A DNA stretch of 64,000 nucleotides. Origin: Brevibacillus antibioticus. Its GTDB lineage: Bacteria > Bacillota > Bacilli > Brevibacillales > Brevibacillaceae. The stretch spans positions 5,614,001-5,678,000 of the forward strand of contig NZ_SZNK01000001.1 of assembly GCF_005217615.1 (NCBI RefSeq), in the 5' to 3' direction. Positions 42,545 through 52,015 of this stretch are shown piece by piece (position 1 is the stretch's first letter; each line of letters starts with the position of its first letter). The notes under the pieces are model-generated. The model was not told the DNA's origin, did not search any database, and was given only the letters and a program-made list of their open reading frames with translations. The position numbers and the translations under genes were made by a program.

Positions 42545-43753
42545 ATGTTTTCCAATGTGTATGTTCGAACGATTGTCCTCTCCCGCGTGCTGCTGCATTT
42601 GGGGATTTGGATTCGGAATTATGCCGTTCTTCTTTTCGTTAGCGAATGGACGAATAATAATTCGGTTTATGTATCACTGATTTCGGTTGCGGAATTCGCC
42701 CCCATTTTTCTATTCGGCCTGATTGGCGGAACCTTTGCTGACCGATGGCGACCGAAGCGGACAATGGTTTGGAGCGATCTGCTGTCTGCCATGTCCGTCG
42801 GGGCTGTGCTGCTTACCCTCATGAATGGGGGATGGATAGCACTGCTCATCGGAACCTTTATTTCCGCCAGCCTGTCTCAGTTTTCTCAGCCCTCGGCCAT
42901 GAAACTGTACAAACGTCATGTGCCAGCTGAACAACTGCAGGGCGCGATGGCTATGTCCCAAACGCTTGTCGCTGTCTTTACGGTTTTAGGTCCGGTCATC
43001 GGCACGTTTATTTTCATCCAGTTTGGAATCACAGTCTCTCTGATTTTGACGGCCGTTCTGTTCCTAGGGTCTTCCCTTATCTTAGCGACGCTTCCCCGTG
43101 ACGCGGAGGAACCGAAGTCTGAGGATGCCGGCGGCTTCATAGAGGAGCTGAAGGCCGGACTGCGCTATATCCGGTCCAATCAATCCTTACGAACTCTCTG
43201 TTTGACTTTCTTCGCTGTCGGATTGGCATCAGGTCTGACACAGCCGCTTCAACTCTTCCTTGTCATAGAGAATTTGGGACAGGACAAACAATTTTTGCAG
43301 TGGTTGGTTATGGCCAATGGGGCAGCCATGTTGGCAGGAGGGGCTCTCATCATCGGGATAGCCAAAAAGGTAAGGCCACAGATGTTGCTCATGATAGGCT
43401 TGCTTGTCTCTGCCGTTTGCACGATGGTAATAGGGGCTACCACAACGATTTGGTTGATGATTGTTCTCTTAGTGATCAGCGGTTTCTTTTTCCCTTGTAT
43501 TCAAAGCGGAATCCAGACGCTACTTGTCCGGAACACAGAAGGGGCATTTATGGGCCGGGTATCTGGTACGATCACGCCTGTTTTTATGGGGATGATGGTG
43601 ATTGGCATGTTTATATCCGGCTATTTAAAGGAGACGTTATCCCTAGTTGCGGTATATGTGGTGAGCGGGGTATTGATTATGATCGGTGCGGCTTTGCTGC
43701 TTCCTCTTCTTGTTGAGAAAAGGAGCAAAGATGTGAAGGACCCAGCACTATGA
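42545..43753 (+). CDS. MFS-family transporter
   Basis: 402 residues with 12 predicted hydrophobic segments. The A-motif-like GGTFADRWRPKRTMVWSDLL lies between TM2 and TM3, and the overall layout (LSRVLLHLGIWIRNYAVLLF start, long central loop DAEEPKSEDAGGFIEELKAG) matches the MFS_3/enterobactin-exporter-like group. A drug or metabolite exporter is likely; substrate unknown. ATG is 1 bp after the previous stop, and the AAA+ gene follows by 13 bp, so it may belong to one operon. Confidence 0.88.
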   Translation: MFSNVYVRTIVLSRVLLHLGIWIRNYAVLLFVSEWTNNNSVYVSLISVAEFAPIFLFGLIGGTFADRWRPKRTMVWSDLLSAMSVGAVLLTLMNGGWIALLIGTFISASLSQFSQPSAMKLYKRHVPAEQLQGAMAMSQTLVAVFTVLGPVIGTFIFIQFGITVSLILTAVLFLGSSLILATLPRDAEEPKSEDAGGFIEELKAGLRYIRSNQSLRTLCLTFFAVGLASGLTQPLQLFLVIENLGQDKQFLQWLVMANGAAMLAGGALIIGIAKKVRPQMLLMIGLLVSAVCTMVIGATTTIWLMIVLLVISGFFFPCIQSGIQTLLVRNTEGAFMGRVSGTITPVFMGMMVIGMFISGYLKETLSLVAVYVVSGVLIMIGAALLLPLLVEKRSKDVKDPAL

Positions 43754-43766
43754 GGGGAGGAGAAAT

Positions 43767-44888
43767 GTGATGATTGAAAATGAAAATGATCATTTGTCAC
43801 CCGAAAGACAACTGACGGATGCAGAAAAAGAGCTTGTTTGGAAAAAGCCTTCCACTCATAAGGTCAGTGAGGAAGAAGAGCGCATTCGCAAAGAAATCAA
43901 ACGCAACTGGCATCGCGGGGAAATGAAAATCGCCAATCTATTGTTAGAAGGTGACGCTGGTTCAGGTAAAACACAACTAGCCAAGGCATTATCCGCTCAT
44001 TTCGGGCTGCCGTATACGAAAGTGACTTGCTTTGCTGATATGGATAAATCGGATATTATTGGCGCTATTTTGCCGGTCATTTCTTCTGAACGTTTAGAGA
44101 AAATGGAGCCTGCCGAGCAAACGGTATGGAAAGCAATATATGAAAGCGATGGGTTTTTTAGCCTATCTGAAATTTTGATGGATGCACTGGGGATTACACA
44201 GGAACAGGCTGCCTTAAAGATGAAGCAATTACTGAAGCGTGCAGTGGAAAATACCGATGGCGAAGCGATTGAGTACCGATTTTATCCTTCTGAAATCGTG
44301 AGAGCCTATCAAAAGGGTTATCTGCTGGAAATTCAAGAACCAAACGTGATTCGTGATGCGGCGGTGTTAATGGCATTAAACTCTGCCTTGGAGCTGGATG
44401 GCAGTATCAATCTTCCCACCGAGATCATACGCAGGCACCCGGACTTCATCGCGGTTATCACAACAAACCGCAGTTATGCGGGAACCAGACCGTTAAACGA
44501 AGCGCTGCGCGACAGGGTTCAGCATACGGAAAAGATGGACCTGCCGACCAAAGAAACCATGATCGAACGCGTAATAGCCAAAACCAGTTTTCAAGATAGA
44601 AAGATGTTGAGTATTTTAGCGGACATAATTATGGTTTTAGACAGAACTGCGCGGGCCAATGCGATCAAGGGCGTGGCTGGAATGCGGTCCTTTTTCTACT
44701 GGGCGGATGCGATTGCCGGAGGAGCTTCCGCAAAAGAATCCCTCTATCATAAGGTCATCTACAAGATAACAACCGATTCGGAAGAAATAAAACTTCTGGA
44801 AGAAGCACTAAAAAATCATGGTTTGTTTGCCAGCTTGGAAGAAGCCGAGATTGGGGTAAAAAAAAACGAAAATCTGACGATGCCATAG
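43767..44888 (+). CDS. MoxR-type AAA+ ATPase
   Basis: 373 residues. Walker A GDAGSGKT (Gly62 to Thr69, Lys68), a sensor-1-like VITTNRSYAGTRPLNEALRD and the arginine-finger-like region RDRVQHTEKMD support an AAA+ ATPase of the MoxR/RavA group that remodels a partner. The following gene encodes a VWA-domain protein, the standard partner of MoxR ATPases. The 3' end has nine consecutive A (44858-44866) and a heptamer A AAA AAC in the correct register for -1 frameshifting into the VWA frame. ATG with AGGGGAGGAGAAATGTG upstream. Confidence 0.85.
   Translation: MMIENENDHLSPERQLTDAEKELVWKKPSTHKVSEEEERIRKEIKRNWHRGEMKIANLLLEGDAGSGKTQLAKALSAHFGLPYTKVTCFADMDKSDIIGAILPVISSERLEKMEPAEQTVWKAIYESDGFFSLSEILMDALGITQEQAALKMKQLLKRAVENTDGEAIEYRFYPSEIVRAYQKGYLLEIQEPNVIRDAAVLMALNSALELDGSINLPTEIIRRHPDFIAVITTNRSYAGTRPLNEALRDRVQHTEKMDLPTKETMIERVIAKTSFQDRKMLSILADIIMVLDRTARANAIKGVAGMRSFFYWADAIAGGASAKESLYHKVIYKITTDSEEIKLLEEALKNHGLFASLEEAEIGVKKNENLTMP
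44861..44867 (+). promoter_or_regulatory. A AAA AAC slippery heptamer at the AAA+/VWA junction
   Basis: In the AAA+ frame the codons read AAA AAA AAC at 44859-44867 within a run of nine A. A -1 shift leads directly into the open VWA frame, which lacks a stop between here and the VWA start at 44963. No pseudoknot was demonstrated. Confidence 0.35.
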
Positions 44889-44962
44889 AGATCAGGACAT
44901 GGGGAGATATCGACGACACTGGTTTTAGCGAAGACAACCAGATAGAGGAAAAGGGAATCGCC

Positions 44963-45985
44963 TTGAAAAAATCTGCCGATGGTGACGAAAGCTCTTCCCG
45001 TGTCTCTGATAATGATTCTACCCATATGGAACGTTCAGGATTGGGTGAAGATGGCTCTCCTAATTATCATCAGGCAAATCCTGAATCCATGTCAGAGGAA
45101 GCGAAACAAAAGGAACGCGATTTCCGCAAAAAGCTGAATCGAGAGGCAAGAGAGGCCATTTCCGATTCGATTCATCAAAAAGTAAAGCTCATTGTTCACC
45201 GTCCAGATTACGATGAGGAAAACCAGCAGGAATATGTCCGGCTTTGTCAGGGGCTCATGCCTATCGTGCAAGAGATTGCCAGAAAGACACTTCCGTATCT
45301 GGAACATGAGATATCTTCCGACTTTGCGAGGAATCGTTACTATGGCAGCAAATTTCAAGCAGACAGCGTTGCTTACAAGGATTACAAGTATTTTGCCAAG
45401 AAACGTCCTCCAACTGAATCCCCTTCCCTTGTGGTTGGTCTTAGGATTGATGAATCCGCATCGATGTCAGCGTACGGGAGATTAGAAGCAGCAAAACGAG
45501 CAGTGATCGCCGTATATGAATATTGTCAGCTTTGTCATATTCCCATTTTGATCTACGGTGATACGGCGGATGTTTCCAGATTGGAGCAAATGTCGATCTT
45601 TGCCTATGCCGACTTTGATAAAGCGGATGCCAATGATCGCTTCAGGTTAATGAGAATTCATGCGAGAAGTAATAATCGCGATGGCATGGCTCTTAGAATT
45701 ATGGCGGAACGATTAGCCACTTCCCGCCAAAAGACAAAACTGCTGATTAGCATAAGTGACGGACAACCGAAAGCAATGGATGACTATACCGGAAGTTATG
45801 CCGTTACAGATATGAAACAGACCATCCAGGAATATGAGCGAAAAGGAGTTACCTTTCTTGCAGCCGCAATCGGTCAAGACAAGGATGTGATAAGTGAGAT
45901 CTATGGGAATGAAAGATTTTTGGATATTACCAATTTACATGAGTTTCCTGCAAAGTTAGTTCGGATGATCGCTCGGTATTTATGA
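44963..45985 (+). CDS. VWA-domain partner of the MoxR ATPase
   Basis: 340 residues. An acidic low-complexity N-terminus (to about 50) is followed by a helical region and a C-terminal von Willebrand A domain. The metal-adhesion site is intact: DESAS (Asp163, Ser165, Ser167), the Thr-containing SNNRDGMALR loop, and ISDGQP. CobT/CoxE-type proteins pair this way with MoxR ATPases to insert metals or remodel clients. The TTG start has GGAAAAGGGAATCGCC upstream, but its frame is also open back into the AAA+ gene, so an upstream or frameshifted start cannot be excluded. Confidence 0.8.
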   Translation: MKKSADGDESSSRVSDNDSTHMERSGLGEDGSPNYHQANPESMSEEAKQKERDFRKKLNREAREAISDSIHQKVKLIVHRPDYDEENQQEYVRLCQGLMPIVQEIARKTLPYLEHEISSDFARNRYYGSKFQADSVAYKDYKYFAKKRPPTESPSLVVGLRIDESASMSAYGRLEAAKRAVIAVYEYCQLCHIPILIYGDTADVSRLEQMSIFAYADFDKADANDRFRLMRIHARSNNRDGMALRIMAERLATSRQKTKLLISISDGQPKAMDDYTGSYAVTDMKQTIQEYERKGVTFLAAAIGQDKDVISEIYGNERFLDITNLHEFPAKLVRMIARYL

Positions 45986-45990
45986 TCGAA

Positions 45991-46035
45991 GCGCGGGCAT
46001 CTCTCTATCTGTTTCGCATAGAGAGGATGCCCGCG
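45991..46035. terminator. strong bidirectional terminator
   Basis: Eleven-bp perfect outer stem GCGCGGGCATC/GATGCCCGCGC extended by CTCTAT/ATAGAG, between the convergent VWA and peptide-binding-protein genes. It would work on RNA from either strand. Confidence 0.8.
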
Positions 46036-46040
46036 CTCTA

Positions 46041-47672
46041 TTAATTTTCAATATACGCGTATTTAAAGTAGGAACCGCCGAGAGGGAAGATCACAAAATC
46101 CTTCACCTTGTCGTTTTTCACATAAGCATTGCCGCGGAAGTGCAGCGGTGCCAGCGGCATTTCTTCCATGAGAATTCTTTCAGCGTAAAACAGCAGTTGC
46201 TTGCGCTTTTTCTCGTCGGTCTCATAGTAGCTCTTATCGAGCATATCGCGGTATTCCTTGTGCTCGAAGCGAACGACGTTGTTGCCACCCAAGTCCTTGT
46301 ACATCTCGAGGAAATTGATCGGGTCGTTGAAATCGGCTCCCCATTGCCAGATACCGAAGTCATACTTGCCATTTTGGACATCCTCGTTGAACACTTTCCA
46401 TTCTGAGTTGCGAATGTCTATGTCGACCCCCAGTGTTTTCTTCCATTCGTCCTGGAGTGCTTGAGCCAACTTTTTGTCCGTTTCTCCGGTGTCGTAGTAG
46501 TACGTGACTTTAGGGAATTGAGTCAGCCCGAGCTCTTCCATGCCTTCTGCCAAAAGCTGCTTGGCCTTGGCCACATCCTCTTTAAAGTAGCCGTCCGGAT
46601 TCAACCCCATGGAAACGGGAACCCAGCCATAAGCGGGCTGAACACCAGTCTGTAGGATATTATCCACCAATTGCTGTCGATTGATCGAATACGAAAACGC
46701 CTGGCGAATATTTTTGTTGGTAAAAGGGGGTTTCTTTGTATTGAAGATGACGGCTTTGGTACCTGGGTTATCTGCGACGAGCAGCTTGCCCTCTTTCTTG
46801 ATCTGACCGACCGCATCCGGCGACAAGCCAAAGGAAGGGTAGCCACCCCAATCCAGATCGCCATTTTCAAACATGGACATGGCGGTGTTGTTATCCTCGA
46901 TGATGACAATATTTATCTGATCGAGCTTGACGTTGGCGTTGTCCCAATAAGTAGGGCTTTTGCTGAAGGTGAGCTTGGACTTGTGCTCCCACTTATCCAT
47001 GATAAACGGGCCGTTGCCGACAATCGTTTTCGCTTCTGTTGCCCACTGGGGATTGCTCTCGATGGTCTTTTTATGAAGCGGGTAGTAGGTAGTGAATGAG
47101 GTCAATTCGCGGAAGAACGGTGTTGGTGAGCGCAAGGTGAAATCTAGTGTGTAGTCGTCCTTTGCCTTTACCCCGACGTCTTCTTGCTTGCCTTTTCCGG
47201 AGTAAAATTCCTCGCCCCCTTTGATATAGAAGAGCTGATACGCATAGCCGGAAGCGGTTTTGGGGTCGAGATTGCGCTTGATGGCGTACTCAAAATCGTG
47301 AGCGGTAACAGGGTCGCCATTGCTCCATTTGGCGTCCTTTCGAATAGTAAACGTAAAATGAGTGAAGTCAGGAGTATTCGTGTAGCTCTCCGCGATGGCG
47401 TTGATCATCTGGCCTTGACGGTCGACGCTGGTCAGTCCTTCGAAGGCGAGGTTGATCATGTCCATTGAGGTTGAATCTGTTGCAATGCCCGCATCCATCG
47501 TAGACGGTTCCCCGGTGATGCTCCATTGCAAGACCATTGGCTCTGAGGTAGTAGGCTTTGCTGTTGCTTCCGCTGGAGGGGATTGAATATTGTCGGCGGG
47601 TTTTGAGCTACAGCCGACTGAGAGACTAAATAACAAAACAGCAGTAGAAATGCCTAGTAGCCACTTGTTCAT
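46041..47672 (-). CDS. oligopeptide-binding lipoprotein (OppA/DppE type, SBP family 5)
   Basis: 543 residues: lipobox SVGC (Cys about 21), linker, then EPSTMDAGIATDSTSMDM, KDAKWSNGDPVTAHDFEYAI (family-5 signature) and AFSYSINRQQLVDNIL. It binds oligopeptides outside. There are no permease genes beside it, so it may serve a transporter encoded elsewhere or the importer at 28-31.9 kb. It differs from the 36700 protein throughout. ATG with AGGAGGACTGT upstream. Confidence 0.92.
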   Translation of the reverse strand: MNKWLLGISTAVLLFSLSVGCSSKPADNIQSPPAEATAKPTTSEPMVLQWSITGEPSTMDAGIATDSTSMDMINLAFEGLTSVDRQGQMINAIAESYTNTPDFTHFTFTIRKDAKWSNGDPVTAHDFEYAIKRNLDPKTASGYAYQLFYIKGGEEFYSGKGKQEDVGVKAKDDYTLDFTLRSPTPFFRELTSFTTYYPLHKKTIESNPQWATEAKTIVGNGPFIMDKWEHKSKLTFSKSPTYWDNANVKLDQINIVIIEDNNTAMSMFENGDLDWGGYPSFGLSPDAVGQIKKEGKLLVADNPGTKAVIFNTKKPPFTNKNIRQAFSYSINRQQLVDNILQTGVQPAYGWVPVSMGLNPDGYFKEDVAKAKQLLAEGMEELGLTQFPKVTYYYDTGETDKKLAQALQDEWKKTLGVDIDIRNSEWKVFNEDVQNGKYDFGIWQWGADFNDPINFLEMYKDLGGNNVVRFEHKEYRDMLDKSYYETDEKKRKQLLFYAERILMEEMPLAPLHFRGNAYVKNDKVKDFVIFPLGGSYFKYAYIEN

Positions 47673-47858
47673 ACAGTCCTCCTGTTTAATTATTAGAAAA
47701 ATAAGAAAATTTATAGTTCCTCAAAAGAATAATGCACAGCAATCAGACAGTCATTCAACACAATGTATAAATATTCATCAAAAATCACGGTTTCCAGTCG
47801 GAATAAATTCATACAATTTGTCCGTGACTCAAATAACTATTGATCCGAAGGGACAACA

Positions 47859-47883
47859 AAAGCCACCCGCAAAAGGTGGCTTT
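47859..47883 (-). terminator. terminator of the DoxX gene
   Basis: Perfect 9-bp stem AAAGCCACC/GGTGGCTTT with a 7-base loop; on the minus strand it ends in TTTTGTTG. Confidence 0.75.
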
Positions 47884-47906
47884 GTCATCCAAGAGGAAAG
47901 CTAGGA

Positions 47907-48476
47907 TTACTTGTTCATCGGCAAAACACCATCGCGCGGTTTTCTCGTCCAAGGTGTTCCGAGATACGAAAGCGCCCAGCGATCAAGACCATACCAGCCC
48001 GCAACCTTCCAAGCCAAAACGAGCCAAGTGGCAAAAATAAAAAGGAGTGGGTTGGTGCTGACCGTTCCTGCGAACAGAAAGCTGACATTCATCAAACCGC
48101 CGAAAAACGCTGCGATCCCTGTCAGGCATCCGAGGATCAGGCCGAGTCCGACGAGTACCTCACCATAAGCGACGAAGAAGCCGAATACCTTAGCATTTGG
48201 CAATACGACGTTTTCCAGGAACCAGGCGTACCACCCGGTTACGTCCTTTCCTTCGGCTGCTTTTGCCAAGGAGCCTTTTACGAAACCTTGAATCGCTCCG
48301 CCAGCCGCATCTCCAGTCCAGCTATCGGACTGGATTTTTTTCCATCCAGCAGTAATCCATGAATAGCCGACATACAATCTGATAATCAACCAGATCGCAG
48401 CAGATTTCGTACTGGTGAACAGGAAGTGTGAAACAGGATTTTCAGGAATAATAATTTCGTTTTGACGATTTTGCAT
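47907..48476 (-). CDS. DoxX-family membrane protein
   Basis: 189 residues with four predicted membrane segments. IWLIIRLYVGYSWITAGWKK is the typical first DoxX helix, followed by GYEVLVGLGLILG-type turns (here AYGEVLVGLGLILG) and FGGLMNVSFLFAGTVSTNP. DoxX proteins are subunits of thiosulfate:quinone oxidoreductase or of unknown redox membrane complexes. The long N-terminal insert (WTGDAAGGAIQGFVKGSLAK) is seen in the Firmicute branch. ATG with AGGAGGACACCCAC upstream. A stand-alone gene. Confidence 0.85.
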   Translation of the reverse strand: MQNRQNEIIIPENPVSHFLFTSTKSAAIWLIIRLYVGYSWITAGWKKIQSDSWTGDAAGGAIQGFVKGSLAKAAEGKDVTGWYAWFLENVVLPNAKVFGFFVAYGEVLVGLGLILGCLTGIAAFFGGLMNVSFLFAGTVSTNPLLFIFATWLVLAWKVAGWYGLDRWALSYLGTPWTRKPRDGVLPMNK

Positions 48477-48723
48477 GTGGGTGTCCTCCTACATACGTTT
48501 TGTACTTCTTTGTTCGTGCCGATTTTAACATAACAAATGGCGGTGCAGTGCGGTTTGGGGCATAAGTTCATACGGTGTTCATTGACACTATAAGCACGGT
48601 GTTAATGGTAAATCTTAGTGTGTATATTGCCAAAATACAGTAAACTCCTGAAAGGATTGACAAGTTAAGATGTGGTAAATTATGTTAAGTTATGTTAAAA
48701 AAATAACTTCTTGGAGCAGACTT

Positions 48724-50790
48724 ATGAAACGAATGTGGATGTCTTTTCGTACTAAGCTTACCTTGATGATTTCTTTATTTACGATGCTGGTAGCCATTGT
48801 GTTGTCTATTATTGACTATGTTCAGTTCAAGGCGAATATTATTTCTGGCCAAGCGGTACAGTACCAGCTGGTAGAGGATCATGTCACGAATGCAGTGAAG
48901 AATGTGGATATGGCATACGGTGTTTTTGAGAAAGACATGGAAACCCGCATGCAGCAAACACTGCAGGTGTTAACGAACAACTATCGGAAAAATCCAGCGG
49001 TGGGGACGTGGGACTATGCAGCCCTGCGTGAGCAGTATGGGATGGATATTTTCATCATTGACCGAAATATCAAGGTCGCTCATTCTAGCGTCAAAACCGA
49101 TGTGGGGCTTGATTTTAGCAATGCCGGGGCATTTACGGAGCTGTTGAAAAAGCGGATGGATGGCAATGAGTTTTCTGCAGATGGCATGGAGGTTGCCGTC
49201 AATACGGGTAAAATCAAGAAGTTCGCTTATCTCCCTACGTCTGATCATAGGTACCTGTTTGAAGTCAGTGTGAATTTACAGGATAGCGCTCTTTTCCAGA
49301 CCTTTAATTTCTTGGCTGTGTCACAGGCGATCACGGAGAAATACGACATGGTAAAAGACATTCTGGTCTTTTCTCATGATGGTTATGCTTTGGGGAGAAC
49401 GGGGAGCGACGGGAAAGCCTTGCGGGTGACCGATAGTCACTTGCCGTTTTTTACCCAAGCATACCAATCGCAAGAGATTAGAGAGTTTCGTGAAAAAACA
49501 GAGGAGAAAGATCTCACTTATCGCCTCGTCCCGTACAAGCTGGGCAAAGATCCCAATGATCTCAGCCGATCACGCGTCATCAAGATTGTGTATGACAATA
49601 CGGAGCTGAACCAGAAGCTGGCGGACAATCTGGAGTCCGTTGTCTGGAAGCTGGTATGTTCGGTGGCAGGAGCGTTGCTACTATCCTTCCTGCTGAGTCG
49701 CTGGATTACCCGCCCGATTGATCAAATAAGGGAGATTATTACGAAGACGGCTCAATTTGATTTGCGGGAAAAAATAGCGGTGAACGAGCTGGGGACGCAG
49801 GATGAGATTGGATTGACGGCACAGTCGATCCTTGTCATGCGTGAGCAATTGAGCGAGGTTGTGAGCAAGCTGACAGCTGTGTCTCGCTCGGTCGCTGAAA
49901 ATGCGCAAAGCGCAAAGCAATCTACCAGCAAAGTAAGCGAGCAGTCTAGCGGAACCGCAGAGGCTACAGGCATCTTGCTCACCCATATGCAGGAGACGAT
50001 GGCGGCCACAGAGGAGATGAATGCGACCTTAAACGACATGGAAACCGTCATTCACTCGATTACGAAAAGAACGGAAGTAGCGGCTGCGACCGCACAGAAT
50101 GTCAGCTCGCGGGCAACTGCTTTGCGGGAACATGCATTGGCTGCGGATAAAATGACGACAGACCTCTATCTGGATGTAAAGGCGCAAACGGAAATTGCGA
50201 TCACCGACTCGAAGGAAGCGATGGAAAAAATTAACCTGTTGGCAGGGGCGATACTCACAATCTCTGAGCAGACAAATCTGTTGGCATTGAATGCGGCGAT
50301 TGAAGCTGCACGTGCGGGAGACAGCGGTAGAGGGTTTTCTGTCGTAGCGGATGAGATACGCAGACTGGCGACGCAATCGTCTGAGGTCGTGGTAGATATT
50401 CAACGCATTATCCAGGTCGCGGGCGAATCCGTAGACAATCTGGCTGCCAACTCGTCGAGCGTATTGGACTTTATCGATACGCGGGTCAGCCCTGATTATG
50501 ACAGGATGATGGAAACATCGGAGAAGTACAATTTGGATGCACACCGTTTCCATACGTTGCTGGCGGAATTCAGTGCGTCTTTTGAAGAGTTGAATTCAAC
50601 GATTAGCAATGTCGTTACTGTGGTGGAGCAAGTGACGAACTCGATGGAGAAGAGTGCCCACAGTGTGGAGGCGATTACGGAGCAATCACGCATAATCGCG
50701 GATAACAACCAACAGATCGTGGCTATCTCAGAGAGAAATGTCGGCTTGACGCAAACGATGGAAGAGATCGTGCGTCGGTTCAAAATTTAA
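48724..50790 (+). CDS. methyl-accepting chemotaxis protein
   Basis: 688 residues. TM1 (about 10-32) and TM2 (about 310-332) bracket an extracellular Cache-type sensor (about 33-305, with IDRNIKVAHSSVKTDVGLDF). A HAMP domain follows (RWITRPIDQIREIITKTAQF) and then the long MCP coiled coil, with the conserved tip EQTNLLALNAAIEAARAGDS and GRGFSVVADEIRRLA. It relays an external ligand to CheA/CheW and motility. Sensor ligand unknown. ATG 48724 is preferred to 48682 because TTGGAGCAGACTT precedes it. Single-gene unit. Confidence 0.95.
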   Translation: MKRMWMSFRTKLTLMISLFTMLVAIVLSIIDYVQFKANIISGQAVQYQLVEDHVTNAVKNVDMAYGVFEKDMETRMQQTLQVLTNNYRKNPAVGTWDYAALREQYGMDIFIIDRNIKVAHSSVKTDVGLDFSNAGAFTELLKKRMDGNEFSADGMEVAVNTGKIKKFAYLPTSDHRYLFEVSVNLQDSALFQTFNFLAVSQAITEKYDMVKDILVFSHDGYALGRTGSDGKALRVTDSHLPFFTQAYQSQEIREFREKTEEKDLTYRLVPYKLGKDPNDLSRSRVIKIVYDNTELNQKLADNLESVVWKLVCSVAGALLLSFLLSRWITRPIDQIREIITKTAQFDLREKIAVNELGTQDEIGLTAQSILVMREQLSEVVSKLTAVSRSVAENAQSAKQSTSKVSEQSSGTAEATGILLTHMQETMAATEEMNATLNDMETVIHSITKRTEVAAATAQNVSSRATALREHALAADKMTTDLYLDVKAQTEIAITDSKEAMEKINLLAGAILTISEQTNLLALNAAIEAARAGDSGRGFSVVADEIRRLATQSSEVVVDIQRIIQVAGESVDNLAANSSSVLDFIDTRVSPDYDRMMETSEKYNLDAHRFHTLLAEFSASFEELNSTISNVVTVVEQVTNSMEKSAHSVEAITEQSRIIADNNQQIVAISERNVGLTQTMEEIVRRFKI

Positions 50791-50795
50791 GAGTG

Positions 50796-50830
50796 TCCCC
50801 TTTCTAGTAAAAACCGGAAAGGGGATTTTT
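50796..50830 (+). terminator. terminator of the chemotaxis-receptor gene
   Basis: Perfect 9-bp stem TCCCCTTTC/GAAAGGGGA followed by five T. Confidence 0.8.
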
Positions 50831-50890
50831 GTTGTAATATATTTGCAGGAAGGATGTAGGTGGAGAAAAAAGTTTCTACGGAGGTTAGGT

Positions 50891-51466
50891 ATGAAAACCT
50901 GTATTTATATGGTTAGGCACGGAGAATCACCAAAAACCGAAGGGGACGAAAGAACACGAGGACTGACTGAAAAAGGTAGGTCAGATGCCCGTATCATTAC
51001 GCAATTGTTGAAAGACGAGGGGATAGATTCGTTCATTTCAAGTCCGTATAAAAGGGCAGTGGCAACCATAGAAGAATTAGCCCAGTCCGTAGGAAAAGAG
51101 ATCGTCGTTTTTGAAGAGCTGAGAGAACTCGTTTTTATCGGAAATGATCAAATCATGGCTGATAACGAATTGTATCCATTAGTAAAGAAGATGTTTACTG
51201 AGCCAGACTTTTCGTTGCCTGAGGGGGAATCCATCACCATTTGTCGGAATCGTGTGGTAAGTACGTTGCGAAAAATTGTAGAGCAATATAAAGGGCAGAA
51301 AGTTGTAATCGGAACGCATGGTGCCGTTATGACATTGATGATGGGGTACTTTGACAGTCAGTACGACCTGGATTTTTTATTGACGATGTCCAAGCCTGAT
51401 ATTTACAAAATGGAATTCGAGGATGAAGTACTCGTGGAAACGAAGCGATTATCACTCGTGCCGTAA
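50891..51466 (+). CDS. histidine phosphatase family protein (phosphoglycerate-mutase-like)
   Basis: 191 residues: the catalytic RHGE (MVRHGESPKTEGDERTRGLT), ISSPYKRAVATIEEL with the second Arg, and VIGTHGAVMTLMMGYF with the second His. Removes phosphate from small metabolites or proteins; substrate unknown. ATG 50891 has GGAGGTTAGGT upstream. The stop codon is within 5 bp of the IS605-type element's left end, so the insertion may have just missed or slightly changed the natural C-terminus. Confidence 0.88.
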   Translation: MKTCIYMVRHGESPKTEGDERTRGLTEKGRSDARIITQLLKDEGIDSFISSPYKRAVATIEELAQSVGKEIVVFEELRELVFIGNDQIMADNELYPLVKKMFTEPDFSLPEGESITICRNRVVSTLRKIVEQYKGQKVVIGTHGAVMTLMMGYFDSQYDLDFLLTMSKPDIYKMEFEDEVLVETKRLSLVP

Positions 51467-51468
51467 AA

Positions 51469-51489
51469 CCCCTTGCTTTAGCTATGGGG
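51469..51489. repeat. left-end hairpin of the IS605-type element
   Basis: Imperfect stem-loop CCCCttgctttagctaTGGGG, closely similar to the right-end hairpin at 53181-53201. Confidence 0.75.
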
Positions 51490-51622
51490 ATATAAGGCAC
51501 TTTGCTCTGCATCCCCTGAAGGGGGTGCTAAGAGCAAACGAAAATAGTTCTTTTTTTGTCGATCTCTGTCAGATATATCTTCTCTATCTAATGAATTGGT
51601 ATAATTAACCATATACAGATCG

Positions 51623-52015
51623 GTGGAAAGTAACTACAATGTCGTATTTGACTGTAAATATCACGTTGTTTTTTGTCCGAAGTATCGTAAAAAGGTTTTG
51701 AAAGAGCCAGTAGACATTCGATTAAAAGAGTTGTTTCTTGAAAAGGAAAAAGAACTTCGTACAGAAATTGTTGAAATGGAGATCATGCCAGACCACGTTC
51801 ATTTGCTCATCAAATGCGATCCGCAATTCGGAATCCACCGAGTCGTAAAATCTTTGAAGGGCTATATATCCAGAGTGTTGTGGATGGAATTTAGACATCT
51901 CAAAAGCAGACTTCCCTCGCTATGGACAAACTCCTACTTTGTTGCGACTGTTGGAACTGTTCAACTCGATGTGATTCAGAATTACATGGAGTCCCAAAAG
52001 GAAAGGAGTGATTGA
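51623..52015 (+). CDS. tnpA: IS200/IS605 Y1 transposase TnpA
   Basis: 130 residues. The HUH motif PDHVHLLIKC (His-hydrophobic-His), FDCKYHVVFCPKYRKKVL and the nucleophile Tyr in QNYMESQ near the C-terminus are all present, so catalysis by single-strand cleavage is plausible. The usual start is a GTG here with a poor ribosome site. The last codons overlap the TnpB start (TTGA). Confidence 0.9.
   Translation: MESNYNVVFDCKYHVVFCPKYRKKVLKEPVDIRLKELFLEKEKELRTEIVEMEIMPDHVHLLIKCDPQFGIHRVVKSLKGYISRVLWMEFRHLKSRLPSLWTNSYFVATVGTVQLDVIQNYMESQKERSD

Noticed and set aside
47823..47850. GTGACTCAAATAA, shared with the region before 16082
   Set aside because: No rightward gene follows it within reach and the similarity covers only about 13 bases; most likely chance.
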